The position numbers were made by a program, and so were the translations under genes. The notes beneath the pieces were generated by a model. That model was not told where the DNA came from, ran no database searches, and saw nothing but the letters and a program-made list of their open reading frames with translations. This document shows, in pieces, positions 6,400-14,585 of a stretch of 64,000 bases of DNA; within the stretch, counting starts at the first letter, position 1; every line of letters starts with the position of its first letter. This DNA is from Streptomyces albipurpureus (GTDB taxonomy: Bacteria; Actinomycetota; Actinomycetes; Streptomycetales; Streptomycetaceae), in assembly GCF_023701525.1 (NCBI RefSeq), contig NZ_JAMQAW010000010.1, positions 228,358 through 292,357 on the forward strand, given 5' to 3'.

Positions 6400-8241
6400 T
6401 CAGCCCAGTCGGGCGACCAGCGCGTGGTACTCGTCCCACAGCCCCTTGGGTGTGTGGTCACCAAAGGTGTTGAGGTGCTCGGGGATCAGCGCGGCTTCCT
6501 CGCGCCAGACCTCGGTGTCCACCTTCAGCAGGAAGTCGAGCTCATCGGCGGCCAGCTTCAGACCGTCGGTGTCCAGTGCCTCGGCGGTCGGCAGAATGCC
6601 GATGGGCGTCTGGACGCCTTCGGCCTTGCCGTCCAGGCGCTCCACGATCCACTTCAGTACCCGGCTGTTCTCGCCGAAACCGGGCCAGACGAACTTGCCG
6701 GCGTCGTTCTTGCGGAACCAGTTGACGTAGTAGATCTTCGGTAGCGCCTCTTCCGCGCCCTGCTCGGTGACGGTCTGACCGACCTTGAGCCAGTGGGCCA
6801 TGTAGTCGCCCATGTTGTAGCCGCAGAACGGGAGCATCGCGAACGGGTCGCGGCGCAGCTCGCCGACCTTGCCTTCGGCGGCGGCGGTCTTCTCACTCGC
6901 CACATTGGCGCCCAGGAAGACGCCGTGCTGCCAGCTGAAGGACTCGGTGACCAGCGGAACCGCGCTGGCGCGACGGCCACCGAAGAGGATCGCCGAGATC
7001 GGCACGCCCTTGGGGTCCTCCCACTCGGGGGCAACCGTCGGGCACTGGGCCGCGGGCACGGTGAAACGGGCGTTGGGGTGGGCGGCCGGGGTCGGGGACT
7101 CGGGGCTCCAGTCGTTGCCCTTCCAGTCCGTGAGGTGGGCGGGAGTCTCCTCCGTCATGCCCTCCCACCAGATGTCGTTGTCGTCGGTGAGCGCGACATT
7201 GGTGAAGACGGTGTTGCCCCAGAGGGTCTTCATGGCGTTGGCGTTGGTGTGCTCGCCGGTGCCGGGTGCGACACCGAAGAAGCCGGCCTCGGGGTTGATC
7301 GCGTACAGCTTGCCGTCCTCGCCGAACCGCATCCAGGCGATGTCATCGCCGATGGTCTCCACGGTCCAGCCGGGGATCGTGGGCTCCAGCATGGCGAGGT
7401 TGGTCTTCCCGCAGGCGGAGGGGAACGCGGCGGCCACGTACTTGGCGGCCGCGGCCTCGCCCTTGGGCGGAGTGAGCTTGAGGATCAGCATGTGCTCGGC
7501 GAGCCAGCCCTCGTCCCGGGCCATGACGGAGGCGATGCGCAGGGCGTAGCACTTCTTGCCGAGCAGCGCGTTGCCGCCGTAGCCGGAGCCGTAGGACCAG
7601 ATCTCGCGGCTCTCGGGGAAGTGGGAGATCCACTTGGTGGAGTTGCAGGGCCACGGAACGTCCTCCTGGCCCTCGGCCAGGGGGGCGCCCAGGGTGTGGA
7701 CCGCCTTGACGAAGAACCCGTCCGCGCCCAGCTCGTCCAGGACGGCCTGGCCCATCCGGGTCATGGTGCGCATGGCGACGGCGACATAGGCGGAGTCGGT
7801 GATCTCAACGCCGATCGCGGACAGGGGCGAGCCGACCGGTCCCATGCAGAACGGAACGACGTACATCGTGCGGCCGCGCATCGAGCCGCGGAAGATGCCC
7901 TGCTCACCGGTGAAGATGTCCCGCATCTCAGCGGGGGCCCGCCAGTTGTTGGTCGGGCCCGCGTCCGCTTCCTTCTCGGAGCAGATGAAGGTGCGGTCCT
8001 CGACCCGGGCGACATCAGTCGGGTCGGACGCGGCGAGGTAGGAGTTCGGACGCTTGATCGGGTCCAGCTTCCTGAACGTGCCCTTGGCGACGAGCTCCCC
8101 GCACAGGCGCTCGTACTCAGCTTCGGATCCGTCGCACCAGACCACGTTGTCCGGCTCGGTGATCGCTGCGATCTCATCGACCCAGGAGATCAGCTCGCGG
8201 TGGTGAGTGGGGATGGTGGGAGCCGCGATGTCGCGCGCCAC
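6400..8241 (-). CDS. pckG: Phosphoenolpyruvate carboxykinase (GTP)
   Basis: A 613-residue cytosolic enzyme catalysing oxaloacetate + GTP to PEP + GDP + CO2, the first committed gluconeogenic step. The length is typical of the GTP class. The kinase-1 loop FPSACGKTNLAML includes the reactive Cys at residue 277 and the nucleotide-binding GKT. Other family signatures include RTMYVVPFCMGP and GFFGVAPGTG. The GTG at 8241 is chosen because GGAG lies just upstream and family similarity starts at ARDIAAPTIPTHHREL; a longer frame to 8331 adds 30 residues without support. It stands alone, convergent with the upstream hypothetical gene and divergent from the hemolysin-III gene. Confidence 0.97.
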   Translation of the reverse strand: MARDIAAPTIPTHHRELISWVDEIAAITEPDNVVWCDGSEAEYERLCGELVAKGTFRKLDPIKRPNSYLAASDPTDVARVEDRTFICSEKEADAGPTNNWRAPAEMRDIFTGEQGIFRGSMRGRTMYVVPFCMGPVGSPLSAIGVEITDSAYVAVAMRTMTRMGQAVLDELGADGFFVKAVHTLGAPLAEGQEDVPWPCNSTKWISHFPESREIWSYGSGYGGNALLGKKCYALRIASVMARDEGWLAEHMLILKLTPPKGEAAAAKYVAAAFPSACGKTNLAMLEPTIPGWTVETIGDDIAWMRFGEDGKLYAINPEAGFFGVAPGTGEHTNANAMKTLWGNTVFTNVALTDDNDIWWEGMTEETPAHLTDWKGNDWSPESPTPAAHPNARFTVPAAQCPTVAPEWEDPKGVPISAILFGGRRASAVPLVTESFSWQHGVFLGANVASEKTAAAEGKVGELRRDPFAMLPFCGYNMGDYMAHWLKVGQTVTEQGAEEALPKIYYVNWFRKNDAGKFVWPGFGENSRVLKWIVERLDGKAEGVQTPIGILPTAEALDTDGLKLAADELDFLLKVDTEVWREEAALIPEHLNTFGDHTPKGLWDEYHALVARLG

Positions 8242-8543
8242 GGTCGCTCCTAAATGAGGGTTTGAAGGTTGTTGCCCCGTGGGGGCTGCGACCCGGATGC
8301 TTCGTAGCCGCTCATCCGGTGCCGACCGCACTCATCTGATCATCGATGGCTGGTGCCCATATGTCCAGAGGGCATCTCACGTGAGCATCACCACTCAGGT
8401 CGGACCGCCGCCGCGCCCGGACCGATACGCGTATGGACCGCTTATCGTCGCCATAAAGGTCGGATAAGCGCTGGTCACGACCTGGAGGGCGGCAATCCCG
8501 GCACTTGTGTGGGACTTACGGTTCCGTAGGTACCATCCAGAGC
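8242..8543. other. Divergent intergenic region between pckG and the hemolysin-III gene
   Basis: About 300 bases without a supported gene. It must hold both promoters. The one structure noted is an inverted repeat CGCTTATC (8439-8446) / GATAAGCG (8463-8470) with a 16-base spacer, a possible regulator site or small hairpin. Confidence 0.4.
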
Positions 8544-9230
8544 ATGACCTCTGCCGCGAGCTCCGCCGCGCCCGAAGTGACCGAGATAGAGCCGCCTCCC
8601 GTCAAACCGAGAATGCGCGGCTGGATTCATGCCGGAATGTTCCCGGCCGTGGTCATCGCGGGACTCGCGCTCACGGCCTTCGCCGGCTCCCCCCGCGCCC
8701 GGATGGCCTGCGCGATCTACGTACTGACCGCCTGCCTGCTGTTCGGCGTGAGCGCGCTGTACCACCGCGGCAACTGGGGGCCGCGCGGCGAGGCCATCCT
8801 GCGCAGGCTCGACCACGCGAATATCTTTCTGATCATCGCTGGCACCTATACCCCGCTCACGATGCTCCTGCTCCCCGATTCCACCGCTCGGCCCCTTCTG
8901 TGGGCCATCTGGGCAGCGGCAGCGGCGGGTATCGCCTTCCGGGTGCTGTGGGTCGGCGCGCCCCGATGGCTCTACACCCCCTGCTATATCGCGATGGGCT
9001 GGGCCGCCGTCTTCTTCCTGCCCGACTTCATGCGGACCGGGGGGATCGCCGTACTCGTCTGCGTGATCGTCGGCGGGCTGCTCTACAGCGCCGGCGGAGT
9101 GGTCTACGGGATAAAGCGCCCGAACCCGTCACCGCGCTGGTTCGGGTTCCATGAGGTCTTCCACTCGCTGACACTGGCGGCGTTCGTCGTGCACTACGTC
9201 GGCATTTCGTTGGTGGCCTATCAGCACTGA
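8544..9230 (+). CDS. Hemolysin III / PAQR family membrane protein (TrhA)
   Basis: A 228-residue integral membrane protein with about seven hydrophobic segments. PAQR/hemolysin-III metal-site signatures are present: SALYHR near residue 75, LDHANIFLIIAGTYTP near 92-107, and the C-terminal HEVFHS...VVHYVG. Bacterial members are linked to membrane-lipid homeostasis, and haemolytic activity is not general. The ATG at 8544 has only a weak ribosome site; an in-frame ATG at 8505 would add 13 residues. It is monocistronic, with a terminator 20 bases downstream. Confidence 0.88.
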   Translation: MTSAASSAAPEVTEIEPPPVKPRMRGWIHAGMFPAVVIAGLALTAFAGSPRARMACAIYVLTACLLFGVSALYHRGNWGPRGEAILRRLDHANIFLIIAGTYTPLTMLLLPDSTARPLLWAIWAAAAAGIAFRVLWVGAPRWLYTPCYIAMGWAAVFFLPDFMRTGGIAVLVCVIVGGLLYSAGGVVYGIKRPNPSPRWFGFHEVFHSLTLAAFVVHYVGISLVAYQH

Positions 9231-9250
9231 CACCCCTCCCTCACCCTGCT

Positions 9251-9280
9251 GGCCGTGGCGGCGACCGCCACGGCCCTTTT
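9251..9280 (+). terminator. Terminator after the hemolysin-III gene
   Basis: Perfect 11-base arms GGCCGTGGCGG (9251-9261) and complement (9265-9275) with a 3-base loop, followed by CTTTTTCTT. Confidence 0.92.
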
Positions 9281-9282
9281 TC

Positions 9283-9333
9283 TTGACCTCAAACCTCTTT
9301 TGAGAGTTACTGTCATTCGACAGTAACTCTCAA
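9283..9333 (+). promoter_or_regulatory. Promoter and TetR-type operator of the MFS-tetR operon
   Basis: A perfect inverted repeat with 15-base arms, TTGAGAGTTACTGTC (9300-9314) and complement (9319-9333), surrounds an ATTC spacer. A TTGACC (9283-9288) and TACTGT (9308-9313) pair 19 bases apart make a plausible promoter whose -10 lies in the left arm, so a bound repressor would block it. The TetR encoded by the operon's second gene is the obvious ligand (inference). Confidence 0.75.
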
Positions 9334-9349
9334 GTGAGGGCGGATTGCT

Positions 9350-10873
9350 ATGTCCAGCCGCTGGTGGGCGCTCGGCGCCCTGGTCGCGAGCCTGCTCGTA
9401 CTCGGCTTTGACCTCACCATCCTCAATGTCGCCCTGCCCACCCTGGCCGCCGAACTGGGAGCCTCCACGGGAGAACAGCAGTGGATGGCCGACGCCTATG
9501 TGGTCGTCTTCGCGGCCCTGATGCTCCCCGGGGGACTCCTCGGCGACCGTTTCGGCCGACGCCGACTGCTCATAGCCGGCCTGGGCCTCTTCCTGGTGGG
9601 CTCCGTCATCGGCTCGCTCGCCCCGGATGTCGGCACGGTCATCGCCGCGCGTGCCCTGATGGGCGCGGGCGGTGCGCTGGTGATGCCCCTCAGCCTCGCC
9701 GTCATACCGTCGCTCTTCAGCTCACCGGGCGACCGCACCAGGGCCGTCGGACTCGTCTCCGCCGCTTCCGCGCTCGGGTTGCCGCTCGGACCCATCGCCG
9801 GCGGCTGGCTGCTCGAACACTTCTGGTGGGGCTCGATCTTCCTCATCAACATCCCGATGGCCGCGATCGGCATGACCGCCTGTGCGCTGCTGCTGCCCGA
9901 GAGCCGCGACAGTGCCGCACCCCCGGTGGACACCGTCTCCGCCGCGCTGACGGCCGGTGGACTCGGATCCCTGGTCTACGGCGTCATCGAGGGGCCCACC
10001 CGCGGCTGGACCGATCCCTGGGTGCTCGCCATGCTCACCGCGGGCGCCGTTCTGGTCAGCGCGCTCATCCTGCGCGAACGCCGCGCCACCCGGCCCATGC
10101 TCGATCTCTCCCTGCTCGGCGACCGCGCCTTTCTGCTTCCCACCCTCACCACGACGATGGTGATGCTGGTGATGGCCGGTCTGCTCTTCACCGTCCCCAT
10201 CCACCTCCAGACCGTCCTCGGGTACGACCCGCTGGAAACCGGCATACGCCTGCTGCCGATGATGGGCGGCCTGGTCATCGCCGCCCAGTGCGGCGCCCCG
10301 CTCGCCCGACGCGCGGGACGGCGGGTGTTGATCACCACGGGCTTGGTGGTGCTCGCGTTCGCCGCTCTCCTCGGCAGCCGCACCACCCTTGACCACGGTT
10401 ACGGCTTCACCGCCCTCTGGCTCTCGATCATGGGGCTCGGTTTCGGTTTCGCGGTGGTGCCCGCGATGGACGCGGCGATCGCGGCACTGCCCGCTGCCCG
10501 GGCGGGCAGTGGATCGGCACTGCTGATGACCGTCCGGCAGATGGGCAACGCCATCGGCATCGCGCTGCTCGGAGCGCTGCTCGCCTCGGTGTACGTGGAC
10601 CGGTTGGAGACTTCCGGTCTGCCGCCCGAGGCAGCGGCCACGGCCGAGGAGTCGGTGGTGGCCGCCCATGTCGTCGCCGAGCGGCTGGGCGATCCGGCAC
10701 TCGCCGAAGCCGCCGACTCCGCCTTCCTCCACGGGATGACGAGCGCCCTCCTGGTGTGCGGGGCGGTCGCGCTGCTCACCGCCCTGCTGATGGGCGCGCT
10801 CCTGCCACGGCGAGAGCCCGAGACCGAGGCTCAGGGGAGCAGCGCGGCTGAGACCGCCCATGCACCACAATGA
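9350..10873 (+). CDS. MFS drug:H+ antiporter, DHA2 family (14 TM)
   Basis: A 507-residue integral membrane exporter. Hydrophobic segments are consistent with 14 helices. Family marks are DLTILNVALPTLAAEL in TM1, the loop 2-3 motif A GGLLGDRFGRRRLL, and motif C-like GPIAGGWL in TM5. Such proteins export hydrophobic drugs, dyes or endogenous antibiotics by proton exchange. The ATG has GAGGG upstream and lies 16 bases after the operator. It overlaps the downstream tetR by four bases (ATGA), so pump and repressor are translationally coupled. Substrate unknown. Confidence 0.93.
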   Translation: MSSRWWALGALVASLLVLGFDLTILNVALPTLAAELGASTGEQQWMADAYVVVFAALMLPGGLLGDRFGRRRLLIAGLGLFLVGSVIGSLAPDVGTVIAARALMGAGGALVMPLSLAVIPSLFSSPGDRTRAVGLVSAASALGLPLGPIAGGWLLEHFWWGSIFLINIPMAAIGMTACALLLPESRDSAAPPVDTVSAALTAGGLGSLVYGVIEGPTRGWTDPWVLAMLTAGAVLVSALILRERRATRPMLDLSLLGDRAFLLPTLTTTMVMLVMAGLLFTVPIHLQTVLGYDPLETGIRLLPMMGGLVIAAQCGAPLARRAGRRVLITTGLVVLAFAALLGSRTTLDHGYGFTALWLSIMGLGFGFAVVPAMDAAIAALPAARAGSGSALLMTVRQMGNAIGIALLGALLASVYVDRLETSGLPPEAAATAEESVVAAHVVAERLGDPALAEAADSAFLHGMTSALLVCGAVALLTALLMGALLPRREPETEAQGSSAAETAHAPQ

Positions 10874-11529
10874 ACCCCATGGCCGCCACCGCACACACCT
10901 CCCCGCAGCCCCACCAGGGCAACTCGGTCGCCGAGTCACTCCAGCCGCCGATGGGCCTGCGTGAGCGCAAGAAGTTGAAGACCCGGCTGGCCATCCGCAA
11001 AGAGACCTATCGACTGATCGCGGAGCAGGGGTACGAGGGGACCACGGTCGAGCAGATCGCGGAGGCGGCGGAGGTGTCGCCGTCCACGGTGTTCCGCTAC
11101 TTCCCGGTCAAGGAGGACATCGTCCTCACCGATGAGTACGACCCGGTCCTCGAAAAGCAACTGCGGGCCCGACCGATCGACGAGGACCCGCTGGACTCCA
11201 TCCGCGAGGTGATCGGGCAGGGACTGGCGGCGGCCGTCGCCGAGGAGTACGACGAACTCGTCCAGCGCACCCGTCTGATGGTGGGCGTCCCCGCCGTCCG
11301 GGCCCGGATGACGGAGACGATGGCCACCACCTCGGGGGTCCTGGTCCGCGCTCTGGCGGACCGCGCCGACCGCCCCCACGACGACCTGGTGGTACGGGCG
11401 TTCGTGGCGGCGGTCCTGGGGACGCTGCGCGAAGCGATGCTGTACTGGGCCGAGGGCGGACACCGCGAGGATCTGACGGAGCTCACGGACCGGGCTCTGC
11501 TGACGCTACGGAGCGGCTTGCGACGGTAG
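10870..11529 (+). CDS. TetR family repressor of the adjacent MFS pump
   Basis: A 219-residue regulator. After a polar N-terminal extension of about 30 residues comes the TetR helix-turn-helix (GTTVEQIAEAAEVSPSTVFR, then YFPVKEDIVL), then a divergent ligand-binding C-terminal domain. It is coupled to the pump gene by an ATGA overlap. The long palindrome before the pump suggests autorepression and induction by the pump's substrate. Confidence 0.92.
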   Translation: MNPMAATAHTSPQPHQGNSVAESLQPPMGLRERKKLKTRLAIRKETYRLIAEQGYEGTTVEQIAEAAEVSPSTVFRYFPVKEDIVLTDEYDPVLEKQLRARPIDEDPLDSIREVIGQGLAAAVAEEYDELVQRTRLMVGVPAVRARMTETMATTSGVLVRALADRADRPHDDLVVRAFVAAVLGTLREAMLYWAEGGHREDLTELTDRALLTLRSGLRR

Positions 11530-11635
11530 GCCAGGAATCCCGGAGCGGGAGGGCCCGGAGCCGGAAGGCCGGGGCGACCACCACCCGCCGCCTCCGGTCC
11601 GGGCCGTCCTGGTCGGTTCACGCCGTGGTGACCGG

Positions 11636-13642
11636 CTAGGGCAGCAGCTCCCGTTCCAGGTCCTCGCTCGTTGTCACCGGCATCCGGCAGACGAAGCCCC
11701 GGCACACATACGCCGCCGCCGCCTCCTTCACCAGGGGACGGTCCTTCAGCAGCGGGAACTCATCACCGTCCGGCTCGCCCCAGGCCACCACTGCTCCCGG
11801 GGCCCGGCTCAGTACGGCCGTACGGTGCAGTTCCCGTGCCAGCGGGTCACCCGCCGGGCCCACCACGGCGACCTCGCGCGGGCCGTCGAGGTGCGCCTCC
11901 GCCACCGCGAGGCCCCAGCCGATGAAGCGGGGGGCCTTGGGAGCCAGGGCCTTCACCACACCAAGGGCTTCCTCGGCCGCCGTGCGATGGGCCGTGGAGC
12001 CGGTGTGGGCCGCGTAGGACAGCAGCGCACCCGCCGCCGCCGTCCACCCCGACGGGGTCGCGTTGTCCGTCGGGTCCTGCGGGCGGCGGATCAGCCGCTC
12101 AGCGTCATGTGCCGTGTCGTACAGCGTGCCGTTCTCGCCCATGAACTGATCGAGGACGATGTCCAGCAGGAACCCGGCGAACTCCAGCCACACCCCCTCC
12201 CCCGTCACCCCGGCCAGCGCGAGGAAGCCCTCGGCGACATCCGCGTAGTCCTCCAACACCCCCGCGTTGGTTCCCACCCGCCCGTCGCGAGAGGTACGGG
12301 AGAGCCGGGCGTGGGGGTCCATGTGGAGGCGCACCAGCAGATCGGCCGCCTCCGTGGCGCGCTCGATGAGGTCCGGACGGTCGAAGTACGCCCCGACCTC
12401 GGCGAGGGCGGCGATGGCAAGACCGTTCCAAGCGGCCACCACCTTGTCGTCCCGCTCCGGGCGCGGGCGCTCCTCCCGAGCCGCGAGCAGGCGGCTGCGG
12501 ATCTGGGGATCGACCTCCTCACCAGGGAGTTGGAGCACCGAAGCGCCCTCCTCGAAGGTGCCGCCCTCCGTCACTCCGTACAGCTCGATCGCGCGCTGGC
12601 CGTCCTGATCGCCCAGCACACCGCGCAGTTGTGCCGGGGTCCACGCGTAGAACGCGCCCTCGGCCGTACGGCCCTCGCCGTCATCGCTGTCGGCATCGAG
12701 CGCCGAGGCGAACCCGCCCTCCGCCGTGCGCAGTTCACGGACCATGAAGTCGGCGGTCTCCAACGCGACCCTGCGCGCCAACTCCGAACCGGTGGCGCGC
12801 CAGAGGTGGGCGTACACCCGGCAGAGCAGGGCGTTGTCGTAGAGCATCTTCTCGAAGTGCGGCACCACCCACTCGCGGTCCACCGCATAGCGCGCGAAAC
12901 CTCCGCCGAGTTGATCGTAGATACCGCCGCGCGCCATCGCCTCACAGGTGTCGGCGGCCATCTCCAACGCGCCTTCCGCACCGGTACGGGCATGGTGGCG
13001 CAGCAGGAACTCAAGCACCATCGACGGCGGGAACTTGGGGGCGCCCCCGAAGCCGCCCCGCCGTTCGTCATAGTCACGCGTGAGCGTGAGCAGCGCCTGC
13101 GCCAACTGCTCCTCACCGGGGGCTCCCCCACCGCCGTGCGCAAAGGAACGCTCGGCAAGATCACGGGTGATCCGCTGGGCAACCTCGGCGACCTCCTCCC
13201 GCCGGCCCTTCCAGGCCGTCGAGACCCCTTCGAGCACCTGCCGGAAGGACGCCATACCGTGACGGGGCTCGGGCGGGAAGTACGTACCGAAGTAGAAGGG
13301 TTCGGCGTCCGCGGTGAGGAAGACGGTCATCGGCCAGCCGCCCTGCCCGGTGGCTGCCTGCACGGCCTCCATATAGACCGCGTCGACATCCGGCCGCTCC
13401 TCGCGATCGACCTTGACGGCGACGAAGTGCTCATTCAGATACGCGGCGGTCGGCTCGTCCTCGAAGGATTCATGAGCCATGACATGGCACCAGTGGCACG
13501 CGGAGTATCCGACCGACAGCAGTACGGGTACGTCGCGCTGCCGGGCTTCCTCGAAAGCCTCGGGTGCCCACGGCCACCAGTCGACCGGGTTGTCGGCGTG
13601 CTGAAGCAGGTACGGCGAGGTCATGCCACCCAAACGGTTCAC
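11636..13642 (-). CDS. DUF255 thioredoxin-domain protein (YyaL / SPATA20 family)
   Basis: A 668-residue protein. The N-terminal thioredoxin-like domain carries CHWCH at residues 49-53 (in SVGYSACHWCHVMAHESF), and the large C-terminal part resembles a six-hairpin glycosidase-like barrel typical of YyaL. The biochemical role of the family is unsettled. The GTG at 13642 (VNRLGGMTSPYLLQHADNPV) is chosen because GAGAGG precedes it; the frame runs to 13753 without similarity. Its first codons are duplicated 6.2 kb away at 19.9 kb, marking a rearrangement boundary. Confidence 0.9.
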   Translation of the reverse strand: MNRLGGMTSPYLLQHADNPVDWWPWAPEAFEEARQRDVPVLLSVGYSACHWCHVMAHESFEDEPTAAYLNEHFVAVKVDREERPDVDAVYMEAVQAATGQGGWPMTVFLTADAEPFYFGTYFPPEPRHGMASFRQVLEGVSTAWKGRREEVAEVAQRITRDLAERSFAHGGGGAPGEEQLAQALLTLTRDYDERRGGFGGAPKFPPSMVLEFLLRHHARTGAEGALEMAADTCEAMARGGIYDQLGGGFARYAVDREWVVPHFEKMLYDNALLCRVYAHLWRATGSELARRVALETADFMVRELRTAEGGFASALDADSDDGEGRTAEGAFYAWTPAQLRGVLGDQDGQRAIELYGVTEGGTFEEGASVLQLPGEEVDPQIRSRLLAAREERPRPERDDKVVAAWNGLAIAALAEVGAYFDRPDLIERATEAADLLVRLHMDPHARLSRTSRDGRVGTNAGVLEDYADVAEGFLALAGVTGEGVWLEFAGFLLDIVLDQFMGENGTLYDTAHDAERLIRRPQDPTDNATPSGWTAAAGALLSYAAHTGSTAHRTAAEEALGVVKALAPKAPRFIGWGLAVAEAHLDGPREVAVVGPAGDPLARELHRTAVLSRAPGAVVAWGEPDGDEFPLLKDRPLVKEAAAAYVCRGFVCRMPVTTSEDLERELLP

Positions 13643-13660
13643 GCGATCCAGCCTCTCACA
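13576..13660. repeat. Left direct repeat: 5' end of the DUF255 gene
   Basis: This 85-base segment, covering the first codons and leader of the DUF255 gene, recurs in the same orientation at 19865-19946. One 3-base deletion and one substitution separate the copies. The repeats bracket an accessory segment of about 6.2 kb. Confidence 0.85.
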
Positions 13661-13995
13661 ATGCCCTAATCCTGCGACGAAGCCCGCGCAGACCCTGCTG
13701 CGCTTGGCCAAACCGCACTCAGGGGCATCGCGTGTTGGACAACACCCTCCCACTGGTCAACCCACCTGGGACGAGAAATCAATCGAGGCGGTTGGCTGGG
13801 CGGGCGAGCGTCCCGCCCAGCGAGCTGTGCGGGTGCGCGTACGGCTGAGGGCCTGGCCTCTAGATGACGGCGGCGCTCCGCACTGCGGGATGGAGGCCGT
13901 CGCGCTGTGCCGGATCCGGGCGCCCCTGCACCACAGAACAGTAGGCTGAGCGCAGCAGCGCTGGAACTGCCGGGGCTCCTCGGAGGAGGTACACC
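13643..13995. other. Intergenic region upstream of the Uma2 gene
   Basis: About 350 bases without a supported gene. It contains a hairpin with 10-base arms GCTGGGCGGG (13795-13804) / CCCGCCCAGC (13812-13821). Promoters for the divergent DUF255 and Uma2 genes must lie here, but none is obvious. Confidence 0.5.
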
Positions 13996-14562
13996 ATGAC
14001 CGCCGAAATGGTGGCACCCGAGTGGATGCATACGCCCATCACTGCGGAGCAGTACGACTCCTGGTCCGAGGAGCAGTGTGCCGGCATCGAGATCGTGGAT
14101 GGAATGGTCGTTGTGAGTCCAAGCGCGTCCAAGCGGCACAACCGGCTCGCCCGAATCCTGGCGAATGCCCTGGACGCAGCGGCGGGCTCGGACTGGAACG
14201 CCGACACGGACTTCGACGTCCGCCTCCAGGACGTTCCACTCACCAACCGCCGTCCGGACGTCGTCGTCTATCAGGCGGAGACCATCGATCTCACGCCCAC
14301 CCGCCCCGAGCACGTACTCCTGGTCGTCGAGGTCGTGTCGCCCGGCTCGGAGACCACCGACCGGATCGTGAAGGTGGACCAGTACGCCAAGGCAGGTATC
14401 CCCTTCTACTGGCGGATCGAACAAGCCGCCACCGGCGTCCCGATCGTCTACACCTATGTTCTGGACCCCGCCACCAAGGCGTACAGGGACGGCGAGATGT
14501 TCACCGGTGCGATCAAGGCTGTCGCGCCCTTCTCCGTCACGGTCGACCTGGAAGCCGTCTGA
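13996..14562 (+). CDS. Uma2 family endonuclease
   Basis: A 188-residue protein of the Uma2 (DUF820) family, a PD-(D/E)XK nuclease fold abundant in cyanobacteria and streptomycetes. Candidate active-site residues are D88 in NRRPDVVVY, E112 in LLVVEVVSPGSE, and K126 in the following strand/helix. Targets are unknown, and family members are often strain-variable. GGAGGAGGT precedes the ATG. A P-loop protein starts 23 bases downstream on the same strand, so the two may be co-expressed. Confidence 0.88.
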   Translation: MTAEMVAPEWMHTPITAEQYDSWSEEQCAGIEIVDGMVVVSPSASKRHNRLARILANALDAAAGSDWNADTDFDVRLQDVPLTNRRPDVVVYQAETIDLTPTRPEHVLLVVEVVSPGSETTDRIVKVDQYAKAGIPFYWRIEQAATGVPIVYTYVLDPATKAYRDGEMFTGAIKAVAPFSVTVDLEAV

Positions 14563-14585
14563 CGGCGCCGGAAAATCATTTCCTC

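Noticed and set aside
6793..8253. 486-codon plus-strand frame opposite pckG
   Set aside because: High-GC shadow; pckG motifs and length on the minus strand are unambiguous.
11825..13669. 614-codon plus-strand frame opposite the DUF255 gene
   Set aside because: Shadow frame with low-complexity Arg/Gly/Val composition; the opposite strand encodes CHWCH and the family sequence.
14022..14585. Extension of the P-loop protein upstream through the Uma2 gene
   Set aside because: This is Uma2 read out of frame; protein-like sequence begins only at 14586.
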